The notes under the pieces were generated by a model that saw only the letters and a program-made list of their open reading frames with translations, was not told the origin of the DNA and ran no database searches. Below are positions 14,923 to 22,991 of a stretch of DNA of 64,000 nt, in pieces. The number at the start of each line of letters is the position of its first letter. Position 1 is the first letter of the stretch. Origin of the DNA: Hyphomonas sp. L-53-1-40 (GTDB lineage Bacteria; Pseudomonadota; Alphaproteobacteria; Caulobacterales; Hyphomonadaceae); contig NZ_AWFI01000021.1 of NCBI RefSeq assembly GCF_000682775.1, forward strand, positions 1 to 64,000, read 5' to 3'. Made by a program: the position numbers and the translations under genes.

Positions 14923-15552
14923 TCAAGGCGTCTCGAATGGGCAGGGGGATTGGTAGGTTACTGCCGCGTCGGTGCCCGGATGGCGGAAGATCAACTCGGT
15001 CGCGTGCAAGTGCAGCCGGGAGGTCATGTACAAGGCATCATCATGGGCATAGAGGTCATCACCCAGGATTGGATGCCCCAGCGCGGCAAGATGGACGCGG
15101 AGCTGGTGAGTTCGACCGGTGAGGGGTGTCAGCTGAACCCGTGCAGCTTGTGCGTGGCGCGTCAGGACCTGAAATCTGGTCTGGCTCGGCTTTCCTGTTT
15201 CATGGTCCACTTTCTGGCGAGGCCGGTTGGGCCAGTCATTCATAAGCGGCAAGTCAATCAGGCCGGCATCCTCGACGGGCGGCTGCCAAACATCGGCGAG
15301 GTAGGTCTTGTGCACACGACCTTGTTCAAATTCAGCGGACAATGCGCGCTGCACATGCTTGGATCTGGCAAACAGCAACAAGCCACTCGTCGACATGTCC
15401 AGGCGGTGGACGGTCAGCGCGTCGGGATAGGTTTGCTGGATACGTGTGCGCGCGCAGTCGGCCTTGTCCGGACCACGCCCTGGAACAGAGAGCAGTTCGG
15501 CCGGTTTGTCCGCGACGATCAGCCAGTCATCGACATGAAGGATCGTCGGCAT
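14923..15552 (-). CDS. RluA-family pseudouridine synthase
   Basis: A 209-residue enzyme that isomerises uridine to pseudouridine in RNA. The catalytic motif HRLDMSTSGLLLFA is intact with its Asp, followed by KTYLADV and the LTPLTGRTHQLRVHLAALGHPILGDDLY motif typical of the RluA branch. There is no S4 domain, so it is the short form that often acts on tRNA or 23S rRNA U746; the exact target is not readable. I start at MPTILHVDD (ATG ending at 15552); a start at 15615 would add 21 non-conserved residues. Confidence 0.92.
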   Translation of the reverse strand: MPTILHVDDWLIVADKPAELLSVPGRGPDKADCARTRIQQTYPDALTVHRLDMSTSGLLLFARSKHVQRALSAEFEQGRVHKTYLADVWQPPVEDAGLIDLPLMNDWPNRPRQKVDHETGKPSQTRFQVLTRHAQAARVQLTPLTGRTHQLRVHLAALGHPILGDDLYAHDDALYMTSRLHLHATELIFRHPGTDAAVTYQSPCPFETP

Positions 15553-15675
15553 TTCGGCCGGGGGTGTGTAGGGGGATGTCAAACCAATCCTGCTCCGTTG
15601 GAACCAGACCCCCACACATACGTTTGCAGGGGGACGCCTTCGCTCTGGGGGCTGACTGATAAAGGAGTTATGGAA

Positions 15676-15816
15676 ATGAAAAAGCCACTTATTGCAATTC
15701 TGTTCGGTCTTGGCGCATTCGGTCTCGCAGCCTGCGACACCAATGAAGGCCCTGCTGAAGAACTCGGTGAAGAAATTGACGACGCTGCAGACGAACTCGA
15801 AGACGAAACCAACTAA
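15676..15816 (+). CDS. Small entericidin-like lipoprotein
   Basis: A 46-residue lipoprotein precursor: MKKPLIAILFGLGAFGLAAC with a lipobox LAAC (lipidated Cys20), then a 26-residue strongly acidic tail rich in E and D. AAAGGAG at 15661-15667 is spaced correctly for the ATG at 15676, less well for the ATG at 15670. Its size and shape resemble entericidin-type peptides. A strong terminator follows 22 bp after the stop, so it is a monocistronic small transcript. Confidence 0.8.
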   Translation: MKKPLIAILFGLGAFGLAACDTNEGPAEELGEEIDDAADELEDETN

Positions 15817-15838
15817 TCCGGTTTCTCTCGATAAAGAA

Positions 15839-15868
15839 AAGCCAGCCTTTCGGGGCTGGCTTTTTTTT
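15839..15868 (+). terminator. Rho-independent terminator
   Basis: GCCAGCC (15841-15847) pairs with GGCTGGC (15854-15860) around TTTCGG, extended by A-T pairs, then a run of eight T (15861-15868). It ends the small lipoprotein transcript. Confidence 0.92.
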
Positions 15869-15889
15869 GGCTGTTTCGGGTGGGCGTTT

Positions 15890-16312
15890 CTAGCTGGAGC
15901 GCGCCGATGCGGCTGTTAACTCGGCTTTCTGGCGATTGATGTTCTTGGCTTCCGCAAAACTCTTCGCATCCAGATCCATCACGTCGACGATTTCGCGCGT
16001 GGTCGGGTTGAAGAGCGCGATACGGTGGCCGAACCGTACGGTCTGGAGGTTCGGCTTTTTCAGGGAACTCTCGAGAATAATTGGAAACTCAGCACTCGTC
16101 GCAGGGACTTTTACAGGCAGTATCATACCGGGCACGATGGAATCTTCCAGCGGCGACGCGCTGAGACAGATGCCACGTTTCTCAATGCCAATCTCGCAGT
16201 CGCGCCCCTGAAGGGAGAAGTCGCGATCATAGATGGCAAAGTCGGCTTTCTGAAAATGATCCACCGGCGTCACGTCAGGCCGGGGCAGGCTCGGCTGCAG
16301 TACTACAGCCAT
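15890..16312 (-). CDS. Uncharacterised protein
   Basis: A 140-residue protein of unknown family. It has two cysteines about ten residues apart (GRDCEIGIEKRGICLSASPLED) that could form a disulfide, then VPGMILPVKVP, VRFGHRIALFNPTTREIVDVMDLDA and a helical tail. No convincing signal peptide follows the ATG at 16312, and no better start lies upstream before the histidine kinase gene. It may be co-transcribed with the kinase (about 100 bp between). Amino-acid composition looks like a real protein; function not known. Confidence 0.5.
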   Translation of the reverse strand: MAVVLQPSLPRPDVTPVDHFQKADFAIYDRDFSLQGRDCEIGIEKRGICLSASPLEDSIVPGMILPVKVPATSAEFPIILESSLKKPNLQTVRFGHRIALFNPTTREIVDVMDLDAKSFAEAKNINRQKAELTAASARSS

Positions 16313-16413
16313 AAAGTAGAAACAATGGTTTCGGGGGTCATGGTGTCCATCCAGCTATCTGGTGGACCAATGCATTCAACCCGGCTTGGTTCCCGCAAAT
16401 GTGTCGGGACGTG

Positions 16414-17841
16414 TCATTCCTGCGGCGGAAGTGTGAGGCGGAAGACTGAGCCTGTGGGGCCGGTTTCAGCCAAGATCAACTCGCCGCCCATGGCTCGGGC
16501 CAGCTCTCTCGCGATGACAAGCCCAAGTCCGCTGCCCGTTTGCCGGGTCGTGCCGGCAAAGGGGGTGAACAGGTTCGCCGCGGCCTTCTCCGGCATGCCG
16601 GGACCCGTGTCGGAAAAGACTATTTCATTCGTCTCTAGGCTGACGAAGATGCGGGAAGGGTTAGACCCGGCCGCTGACATGGCTTCGGCGGCATTGCGGA
16701 TCAGGTTCGCGGCAATGCGGTGCAGGTGGTCAGGATCGGCCATCACATGTTCCAGCATATGAACATTGTTGACGAACTCGACCGATGGCCAGGCGGCGAG
16801 CGCTTCGTCAGCGGCCTCATCAAGCGCCTGTTGCAGTTCAACCCGTTCCAGTTCGGCCGGTTGGGGCGTTGCCTTGCCATAGTCCAGTGTTTCGGTTGCC
16901 AGCGTGATTGCACGGGTGAGCGCGCGCTCAAGGCGGGGCGCAGCCTTCTGTACACGTACGTCTTCTGATCGGGCCAGGGAGTCAGAGACCAGCTGAGCAG
17001 ACGCAAGTGAGTTGCGGAGATCATGGTTGATCTTGGCGACTGCGGTACCAAGTTCGGCCAAGTGAGAGCGTTGCCGGAAGCTTTCAGCCACGGCGCTCTC
17101 CATGTCGGCCAGCGCATTCTGGGCCCTGCCGATTTCGTCGCGCCGTTTGGTGTGAGGCAAGCGACGGGTCCATGAGCCGGGATCCATCCTGAATTGTTCG
17201 ACGCTCAGCGTAACCCGCTGCATGGGACGCACGACCAGGAGGTGGAGCAAGACATAGATGATCGTGGCGGCGGCAAGTGCGATCAGCAGGGAAAGAGCGG
17301 CAATGCGGCGTGCATAGGCCAACAGCGCGGATTTCATCGGCGCGTGCGGCATCAGAACTTCGATGACCCGGTCTTCGTTCACGCCCTGCGCGGTGACGAC
17401 CAGCACACGGTCATCCGGTGCGAAGAACGCGCCAAACGTATTGGCGACACGGTTCGTGGATGTTGCCTCTCGCAGGTCGAGCATATGCATGTCGCCATCC
17501 AGAGGCATTTGGGCAGGCAATAGCTGGAAACGCATGTCGTCTTCCATTTCGGTGACGGCCCAGACTTCGGCATATTTGAGGAGCTCTGCCGACAATTCTT
17601 CGGAAACTGATCGGTCCGGCGCGGCTTCGAGCGCGAGGGATGCGATCCGGGCGGCTTCAACGCGTTCGGTCAGCCAGCTCGTGCGGAACCCAGATGCGCT
17701 TGGCACAAAGATGAAGGCTTCGACCACCAGAATGGCGAGTATGGTCAGGCCAAACAATCGAAATGAGAGGCTGTCGAACCAGCGCGCCCCGGCGCGGGTT
17801 TTCGTCAGAGCCGGCAGGGGCAGGTCGGCGGTGTCGTTCAC
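16414..17841 (-). CDS. Sensor histidine kinase
   Basis: A 475-residue membrane kinase. Transmembrane helices at about 27-47 and 180-204 flank a periplasmic sensor of about 130 residues. A HAMP linker follows (203-255), then the H-box INHDLRNSLA with phospho-acceptor His273 and the ATPase domain with NLIRNAAEAM (N-box), FSDTGPGMPE (G1) and GSGLGLVIARELARAMGG (G2). No response regulator gene is adjacent. Its start is only 15 bp after the stop of the flavoprotein gene, so it is probably the last or near-last gene of the DUF547-TVP38-flavoprotein operon. Confidence 0.93.
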   Translation of the reverse strand: MNDTADLPLPALTKTRAGARWFDSLSFRLFGLTILAILVVEAFIFVPSASGFRTSWLTERVEAARIASLALEAAPDRSVSEELSAELLKYAEVWAVTEMEDDMRFQLLPAQMPLDGDMHMLDLREATSTNRVANTFGAFFAPDDRVLVVTAQGVNEDRVIEVLMPHAPMKSALLAYARRIAALSLLIALAAATIIYVLLHLLVVRPMQRVTLSVEQFRMDPGSWTRRLPHTKRRDEIGRAQNALADMESAVAESFRQRSHLAELGTAVAKINHDLRNSLASAQLVSDSLARSEDVRVQKAAPRLERALTRAITLATETLDYGKATPQPAELERVELQQALDEAADEALAAWPSVEFVNNVHMLEHVMADPDHLHRIAANLIRNAAEAMSAAGSNPSRIFVSLETNEIVFSDTGPGMPEKAAANLFTPFAGTTRQTGSGLGLVIARELARAMGGELILAETGPTGSVFRLTLPPQE

Positions 17842-17856
17842 ACCGCCTGAACTAGC

Positions 17857-19389
17857 CTAGGGGATACGTTGGAGCAAGCCGACGAGTCGCTTTGCGCTCT
17901 TTCCGAACACAACATCGGCATAGTGCGCATTGGCGGCGCGTTTCACCCCTTCTGCCCGAGTGGGGTAAGGAGAGATGAAATTGGTCAGTTCCTTCACGCC
18001 AAGTCCATTGGACATGGCCACAGAAGCCAATTGCAGCAGGTCTCCGGCATCCTTGCCGACGATTGACGCGCCGAGCAGTTTGCCCTTGCGCACAATCAGC
18101 TTCACTTCGCCTTCGGTGTCAGCTTCCGCAATGGCGCGGTCGCTCTCCTCGAATTTGAAGCTTGGCGTCGTGATGTCGTCTCCATGCCTTTCGCGCGCTT
18201 CGGATTCTGTCAGACCCAGTTGTGCGACCTCGGGCGAAGTATAGGTGACGGCGGGCACTGGCAGGCTGTCTGCTTTTGTCCGCTGCTTGAAGAAGGCGCG
18301 GCGAGCAAAAACCGAAGCGTGCCAGCCAGCAATATGCGTGAATTGTTCGCGGCCGGCGGCATCGCCCAGCGCCCATACCCGGCTGTTTGAGGCTGATCGC
18401 AAATTGTCGCCGACAATAACGCCCTTTCGGTCGTAATCGACGTCGCCCTTTTCGAGATCCATGCCGTCGAACACAGTCTGGCGACCGACGGCGACGAGGA
18501 GGTGCGACCCTTCTACAGTCCAGGCCTCGCCGTTCTTTGGCTCTGTGTGGACGCGGATTGTCTGTCCGTCCTGTTCAACTCTCGTGGCCTTGTAGCCTTC
18601 CAGAAGGGTGACGCCTTCGGCGCGTAGCGCTTCGATAGCGATCTCGGCGTGGGCGCGGTCGGACCGACCGAGTGCCTTGCCCATCTCTATCACCGTGACC
18701 TTGGCACCAAGCCGGACAAAGGCCTGCGCCATTTCCATCCCGATTGGACCGCCGCCGAGGATGACAAGGTGTTCGGGAAAGTCCGGCAGGTCGAAAATGG
18801 TTTCATTGGTCAGGTAGGGTGTGTTGGCGAGTCCTTCGATTGGCGGAATGAAGGCACGAGACCCGGTGGCGATGATGATGCGCCGGGCCTTTACCCGAGT
18901 GGTCGGGGAGATGATGGTGTCTGGGCTGGCGAATTTTGCATGTTCGCGGATTACCGTGCAGCCAAGGCCTTCAAACCGCTCCTGACTATCGACCGGCGCA
19001 ATGGTTGCGATGGACGTGCGCACGTGCAGCTTCACCTTCTCCCAATCGATTCTTGGCGGTGTGGTCTCGATACCGAACTTGCCAGCCTCGCGCACATGCG
19101 CGGCGGCTTTGGCTGCGCTGAGCAGGGCTTTCGAGGGGACACAGCCAGAATTCAGGCAATCACCCCCCATCTCACCTTTTTCATACAGAACAACCGACAG
19201 CCCGAACTGGGCTGCACCAGCCGCGGCCGACAGGCCAGCTGACCCAGCGCCGATGACGACGAGATCGGCTTTCATCTCGCGCATCGGGGCAGCGCCCGGC
19301 GAATGCGGCGCAGGGGAGGTTGCGATCTTGTTTGGATCCGCCGATCCGGGGAGCGGTGCACGGGCATTTTGGTCGGCATTGTCGGGCAT
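17857..19389 (-). CDS. FAD-dependent pyridine nucleotide-disulfide oxidoreductase (MerA-like)
   Basis: A 510-residue flavoprotein. After a 38-residue Pro/Ala-rich N-terminus come the FAD motif VVIGAGSAGLSAA, the redox-active pair GGDCLNSGCVPSK (Cys78/Cys83), the NAD(P) motif LVILGGGPIGMEMA and the FAD motif VWALGDAAG. The C-terminus reads ISPYPTRAEGVKRAA, as in MerA-like enzymes, rather than the HxHPT of lipoamide dehydrogenase. It lacks both the N-terminal heavy-metal domain and the C-terminal Cys pair of true mercuric reductase, so Hg(II) reduction is not supported. Its ATG overlaps the TVP38 stop (TGATG), meaning coupled translation. Confidence 0.92.
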   Translation of the reverse strand: MPDNADQNARAPLPGSADPNKIATSPAPHSPGAAPMREMKADLVVIGAGSAGLSAAAGAAQFGLSVVLYEKGEMGGDCLNSGCVPSKALLSAAKAAAHVREAGKFGIETTPPRIDWEKVKLHVRTSIATIAPVDSQERFEGLGCTVIREHAKFASPDTIISPTTRVKARRIIIATGSRAFIPPIEGLANTPYLTNETIFDLPDFPEHLVILGGGPIGMEMAQAFVRLGAKVTVIEMGKALGRSDRAHAEIAIEALRAEGVTLLEGYKATRVEQDGQTIRVHTEPKNGEAWTVEGSHLLVAVGRQTVFDGMDLEKGDVDYDRKGVIVGDNLRSASNSRVWALGDAAGREQFTHIAGWHASVFARRAFFKQRTKADSLPVPAVTYTSPEVAQLGLTESEARERHGDDITTPSFKFEESDRAIAEADTEGEVKLIVRKGKLLGASIVGKDAGDLLQLASVAMSNGLGVKELTNFISPYPTRAEGVKRAANAHYADVVFGKSAKRLVGLLQRIP

Positions 19390-20132
19390 CAGGCAGCCTC
19401 TTCAATCTGGTTGGCCTTCTTGGGAAAGAACTTCTTCCACGCGACAGGCAATAGGGACACAACGCCGAGGGCGATCGCAGCGGGAAGCAGGTTCTGGAAT
19501 ACGGAGGCAAGATCCGGGTCTTCGCCTTTGGCGAAGGTCGCGCCGAGCCCTGCGCCGACCCATGTATAGGCGATCACACCCGGTATGATGCCGAGCGCCG
19601 TCGTGATGGCATAATCACGATACTTGGCGCCGAGGATGGCAGGCAGGATATTGGCGACAGGGAACGGCATGGCCGGAATGAAGCGCATGGCAAACATATA
19701 GGCCATGGGGCTGTTCTGGAATTCGGTCCGGACCTTGTCGGCATAGCCGCTCGCAATCTTGCGCATGAAGCCGCCCAGCGAAGTCTTTGCTGCCAGGAAG
19801 AGCAGGCTGGCGCCGAGGGTCGCGCCGACCACGGTGGCAAGCGTGCCGCCGGCAAGGCCGAACAGGAAGCCGCCACTGATCGTGATCCAAAGTGCGCCGG
19901 GCAGCATGAAGACCGTGCTGGCTGCGTAGACACCCACATAGGCGGCAACGGCCAGGATCAGGTTGTCTTCAACGAACGCGCGTAGCGAGGCCTGCTGCTG
20001 GCGCAGTGTCTCAAGCGAAAGATAGTCGAACAGCCCAAAGAACCACGCGGCGATCAGACCACCCGCAATCAGATAGAGGGGCCACAGGCGCAACCAGAGC
20101 GGGCGCGAAGCGTGTTGGGTTTCTTCGGTCAT
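19389..20132 (-). CDS. TVP38/TMEM64 (VTT/DedA-like) membrane protein
   Basis: A 247-residue integral membrane protein with a SNARE-associated/VTT domain: FMLPGALWITISGGFLFGLAGGTLATVVGATLGASLLF and FIPAMPFPVANILPAILGAKYRDYAITTALGIIPGVIAYTWVGAGLG. Members of the superfamily act in lipid scrambling or transport at membranes. Pairing with a MerA-like flavoprotein and a DUF547 protein is a recurring context. ATGA overlap with the upstream DUF547 gene and TGATG overlap with the downstream flavoprotein gene show tight coupling. Confidence 0.92.
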   Translation of the reverse strand: MTEETQHASRPLWLRLWPLYLIAGGLIAAWFFGLFDYLSLETLRQQQASLRAFVEDNLILAVAAYVGVYAASTVFMLPGALWITISGGFLFGLAGGTLATVVGATLGASLLFLAAKTSLGGFMRKIASGYADKVRTEFQNSPMAYMFAMRFIPAMPFPVANILPAILGAKYRDYAITTALGIIPGVIAYTWVGAGLGATFAKGEDPDLASVFQNLLPAAIALGVVSLLPVAWKKFFPKKANQIEEAA

Positions 20133-20914
20133 TTGGCAGGATCCGTCCGGGTATCATTGAGCGACCAGTCATAGGTGTAGCCGCGGATTTTGGGCGTAGC
20201 GCGGATATTCTCGGCGAGCGCAGGTTCGGCATATTGAAGCAGGTGTTTGATAACGCCATCTTTCGATCCGCCGAAATCAGGCTCAAACCATTTGTAGATA
20301 GAAGACACGGTGAGACCACGGGTTCCGACCGTCACGCCACGGGGATGATTGATGTAAGCACGTGCAGCGGCGTCGAGGTCTGCATCGAGTGTATTTGCCG
20401 TCCAGGCGTGAGTGAGCAGGTTCGGGCAGCCATAAGAGGCGCAATTGATGGCGTAGTGAACGCGCGGGTCCCCGAAGCGGGCGCGCAAGATATCGTGCTC
20501 GATGGCGTCTAGCGAGACTTCCCGGCCGCCCGCCATTACGGTCACTTCCTTCCATGGCCCCCCGAACAGGAAACCGTCGCGGATCGAATCCAGCGGGTAC
20601 TTCTCCGCGATGTAGCGAACCGTCACAGCATTGTAGAGATTGGCCCATGCAGCGAAAGTGACATCGTCCGTGCCTGTCAGGTCACGCGCCTCAAAGCTGG
20701 CAATATAAGTGTCGAGCGTCGCGCGGTCGGCGGGACTGGCAGAAAGCGCGGCATAGTCCACGCGGTTCGCGCCGTCCGTGCTTTCATGGACATAGGTTTC
20801 AAGAAGCTGGGTCCACGCATTATTTCCCTGCGCCGCACCGGGCAGGGCGAGGCAGCTGGCCAGAACCAGGCTGACTAGCGGGCGAACAGGAAAAGAGAGA
20901 TCAGGCATAAGCAT
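20129..20914 (-). CDS. DUF547 domain-containing secreted protein
   Basis: A 261-residue protein with a signal peptide (RPLVSLVLASCLALPGAAQG). The DUF547 hallmarks are present: WANLYNAVTVRYIAEKYPLDSIRDG, HDILRARFGDPRVHYAINCASYGCPNL with the conserved Cys pair, and an AARAYINHPRGV helix. It is first in a leftward operon followed at 4-bp overlap by TVP38. The fold resembles a papain-like or transglutaminase core by published description, but the Cys-His layout is not proven active here. Start could be the ATG at 20908. Confidence 0.88.
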   Translation of the reverse strand: MLMPDLSFPVRPLVSLVLASCLALPGAAQGNNAWTQLLETYVHESTDGANRVDYAALSASPADRATLDTYIASFEARDLTGTDDVTFAAWANLYNAVTVRYIAEKYPLDSIRDGFLFGGPWKEVTVMAGGREVSLDAIEHDILRARFGDPRVHYAINCASYGCPNLLTHAWTANTLDADLDAAARAYINHPRGVTVGTRGLTVSSIYKWFEPDFGGSKDGVIKHLLQYAEPALAENIRATPKIRGYTYDWSLNDTRTDPAK

Positions 20915-21018
20915 CGGGTCTGAAGTATGGGGCGAAAGATGCCCCCGCATAGCCTGATGCCTGGAAAAGATCGCGTCACGACTGCGTGCGCCGGGCTAAC
21001 GCCCTCGTGAGGGAGATG

Positions 21019-22206
21019 TCAGCGACTGCCTGCGCTGGCGTGCGCGTCCAGCTCCATCCAGTCCCGGAAGGGTAGGTTGTAGACCATATCCATGACCTCG
21101 AACCCTATCCCATTGGGGCGGCGAGAGCTCGAGTTCCAGAGGATAACGACTCCGGTGTCGCGGTCCGGATCGAACAGGATGTAAGATCGGTAGCCTTCTA
21201 CCGCGCCGCGATGGCCAACCACCCGGTCGCCCGCCTCTCCGTATTTGTAGACGCGCCAGCCAAGCGCGTAGCGGGCATCCCGGACTGTGCCCCGATAGCG
21301 TCGGGACATGCCCGATTGTTCGCGCCGCGTGTAAATGCGCGGGGTCTGGAGCAGTTCGAGGGCGGAATCACTGAGGATATCCGGCAGCAATCCCATATGC
21401 GCCCGGGCATAGAGCGCAAGATCGCGGATTGAACCGTTCACGCCGCCGGCCGCAGGGACGTTGTAATAATCGTCATTCACGATCTTCTTGCGCGGTGGGC
21501 CGGCCGCGCGGCTGTTCTTTGAATGCGGACGGGCCCAGGACCGGGAGTTTTCAAGCCCGGCGCGACCGATGCTGGCCGTTACCATGCCGATGGGTTTGAA
21601 TATTGAGGTCTCTACGGCATCAGCATAGCGCGACTGGGTCACGTCCTCGATCACTTCGGCAATGCTGTCATAGGCAACATTCTGATAGGTGTGACAGTCG
21701 CCAATCGGACAGATGGGCTTCAGCGATTTCAGGCTGTTGCGAATCTCGGCTGGGTCCCAACCATCTTCCAGCCGCGTATCATAAGCATTTGGCAGGATAC
21801 CCAGTCGGTGCGAAAGGACATCTTCGAGCGTCGCCCTGGTTTCACCGCCATTGGGAAGGCGCAGTGTGGTTGCGTATTTCGACACCGGGTCGGTGATGTT
21901 GAGGCGTGCTTCGGTCGCAAGGATCGCGATTTCGGTCGCGGCCACGCCTTTGGACAAGGATGCCCAACGAAACACCGTCTCGTCTGTAACGGGCTCTCCG
22001 CCCGACTGGGTGATGCCATACCCTTTGGCAAAGGCGACCTCGCCCCGGTCGATCACGGCAACGGAGAGGCCGACAATGTCTTCATCTGCGGCGAGCCGCG
22101 TCAGCCGGGCATCCAGACGGTCATAGTCTATGAACTGTGCGTGCGCTGTCATGGGAAGCGCGATCATGGCCAACAGGCACGGGATGGCAAAGCGTGGAAA
22201 CCGCAT
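21019..22206 (-). CDS. Serine hydrolase, beta-lactamase family (class C-like)
   Basis: A 395-residue exported protein. Residues 1-24 ([24 protein letters not shown]) are a signal peptide. The catalytic SxxK motif is SLSK (Ser83-Lys86) in [15 protein letters not shown]; the second-motif region is YQNVAYDSI and the third [10 protein letters not shown] (H-x-G). Such proteins are DD-peptidases, esterases or beta-lactamases acting in the periplasm; which one is unclear. A longer frame to 22269 is not conserved. Upstream lies a GANTC-bearing hairpin shared with the divergent rpmH promoter region. Confidence 0.9.
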   Translation of the reverse strand: MRFPRFAIPCLLAMIALPMTAHAQFIDYDRLDARLTRLAADEDIVGLSVAVIDRGEVAFAKGYGITQSGGEPVTDETVFRWASLSKGVAATEIAILATEARLNITDPVSKYATTLRLPNGGETRATLEDVLSHRLGILPNAYDTRLEDGWDPAEIRNSLKSLKPICPIGDCHTYQNVAYDSIAEVIEDVTQSRYADAVETSIFKPIGMVTASIGRAGLENSRSWARPHSKNSRAAGPPRKKIVNDDYYNVPAAGGVNGSIRDLALYARAHMGLLPDILSDSALELLQTPRIYTRREQSGMSRRYRGTVRDARYALGWRVYKYGEAGDRVVGHRGAVEGYRSYILFDPDRDTGVVILWNSSSRRPNGIGFEVMDMVYNLPFRDWMELDAHASAGSR

Positions 22207-22252
22207 TGGACCTCTTCGAACTCTTTTGCCCAGCCTCAGCGTGCAGAGTTCA

Positions 22253-22282
22253 CAAGACTCTCTGGCCATGTAAAGAGTCTTG
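22253..22282. promoter_or_regulatory. GANTC-bearing inverted repeat between serine hydrolase and rpmH
   Basis: CAAGACTCT (22253-22261) and AGAGTCTTG (22274-22282) form a perfect 9-bp inverted repeat; each arm holds a GANTC site (22256-22260, 22275-22279). The left part CACAAGACTCTCTGG nearly equals the block at 3424-3437 upstream of argG. It lies 47 bp upstream of the serine hydrolase start and about 110 bp upstream of rpmH. Confidence 0.45.
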
Positions 22283-22326
22283 GGCGCGGAGAGACAGATT
22301 TATTCGGTTCTGGCTGTCGGTTCGGC

Positions 22327-22354
22327 TTGACTTCGAACCTCTGCTGCCTGTATT
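22327..22354 (+). promoter_or_regulatory. Candidate sigma-70 promoter of rpmH
   Basis: TTGACT (22327-22332) and TGTATT (22349-22354) are separated by 16 bp and lie about 40 bp before the rpmH ATG. The -35 is a good match, the -10 weak. Confidence 0.4.
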
Positions 22355-22394
22355 GGCCCCTCTTTCCGAGATTCTTAGCTTTCAGAGCAGACCC

Positions 22395-22529
22395 ATGAAA
22401 CGCACTTTCCAGCCAAGCAACCTTCGCCGCAGCCGCACCCATGGTTTCCGCGAGCGCATGTCGACTAAAAACGGCCGCAAGGTGCTGGCACGTCGCCGCG
22501 CCAAGGGCCGCAAGTCACTGTCCGCTTAA
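22395..22529 (+). CDS. rpmH: 50S ribosomal protein L34
   Basis: A 44-residue basic protein with the full L34 sequence pattern [22 protein letters not shown], then [21 protein letters not shown]. It belongs to the large ribosomal subunit. The ATG at 22395 is fixed by homology. rnpA follows after 42 bp, as in almost all bacteria; dnaA is not next to it here, which is usual for alphaproteobacteria. Confidence 0.98.
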   Translation: MKRTFQPSNLRRSRTHGFRERMSTKNGRKVLARRRAKGRKSLSA

Positions 22530-22571
22530 GGCGGCAGGCCACGGACCGTCTCACGCAGGCGGCAACAGGCC

Positions 22572-22940
22572 ATGACCAGCAAAACAGATAAAACCGAATT
22601 TGAGGTCGCCCGTCTTCGCGTGCGACCTCAATTTCTTTATGTGCGTCACGGAAAAACCGAGCGGCGCAAAGCGCTTTTGGTGCAGGCGCGACGCCGTAAG
22701 GGGGCCAGTCCGGGCGCGCATGCCGGCGCTGGATTTACCGCCACCAAGAAGATCGGGAATGCGGTCATTCGCAACCGGGCGAAACGGCGCATGCGCGAAG
22801 CGGCGCGTGTTCTCTTGCCGCAGCATGGAAAACCGGGGTGGGATTATGTCTTCATTGCACGTATGGACACCGCTGACATTGCGTGGCCGCGTTTGCTTGA
22901 CGATATGGAAAGCGCGCTGTTAAGCCTCGCCGCTGATTAA
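22572..22940 (+). CDS. rnpA: Ribonuclease P protein component
   Basis: A 122-residue basic protein that binds M1 RNA and matures tRNA 5' ends. The core RNR motif NAVIRNRAKRRMREAAR is intact, preceded by GFTATKKIG and followed by DYVFIAR. A short N-terminal extension (MTSKTDKTEFEVARLRVR) and a GASPGAHAG insert are within the family range. There are only 51 bp before yidC, so there is no room for the yidD gene often found here. Confidence 0.96.
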   Translation: MTSKTDKTEFEVARLRVRPQFLYVRHGKTERRKALLVQARRRKGASPGAHAGAGFTATKKIGNAVIRNRAKRRMREAARVLLPQHGKPGWDYVFIARMDTADIAWPRLLDDMESALLSLAAD

Positions 22941-22991
22941 CCCCTGCCGCCGATTCCGGCGTGCTCAAAAGATTTGCCGGGATCCCGCCAG

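Noticed and set aside
17857-19389. Mercuric reductase (merA)
   Set aside because: The redox Cys pair matches, but the heavy-metal-associated domain and the C-terminal Cys pair are missing and no mer genes are nearby.
22253-22395. Replication origin next to rpmH
   Set aside because: No dnaA gene and no cluster of DnaA boxes is visible; in alphaproteobacteria rpmH is usually away from oriC.
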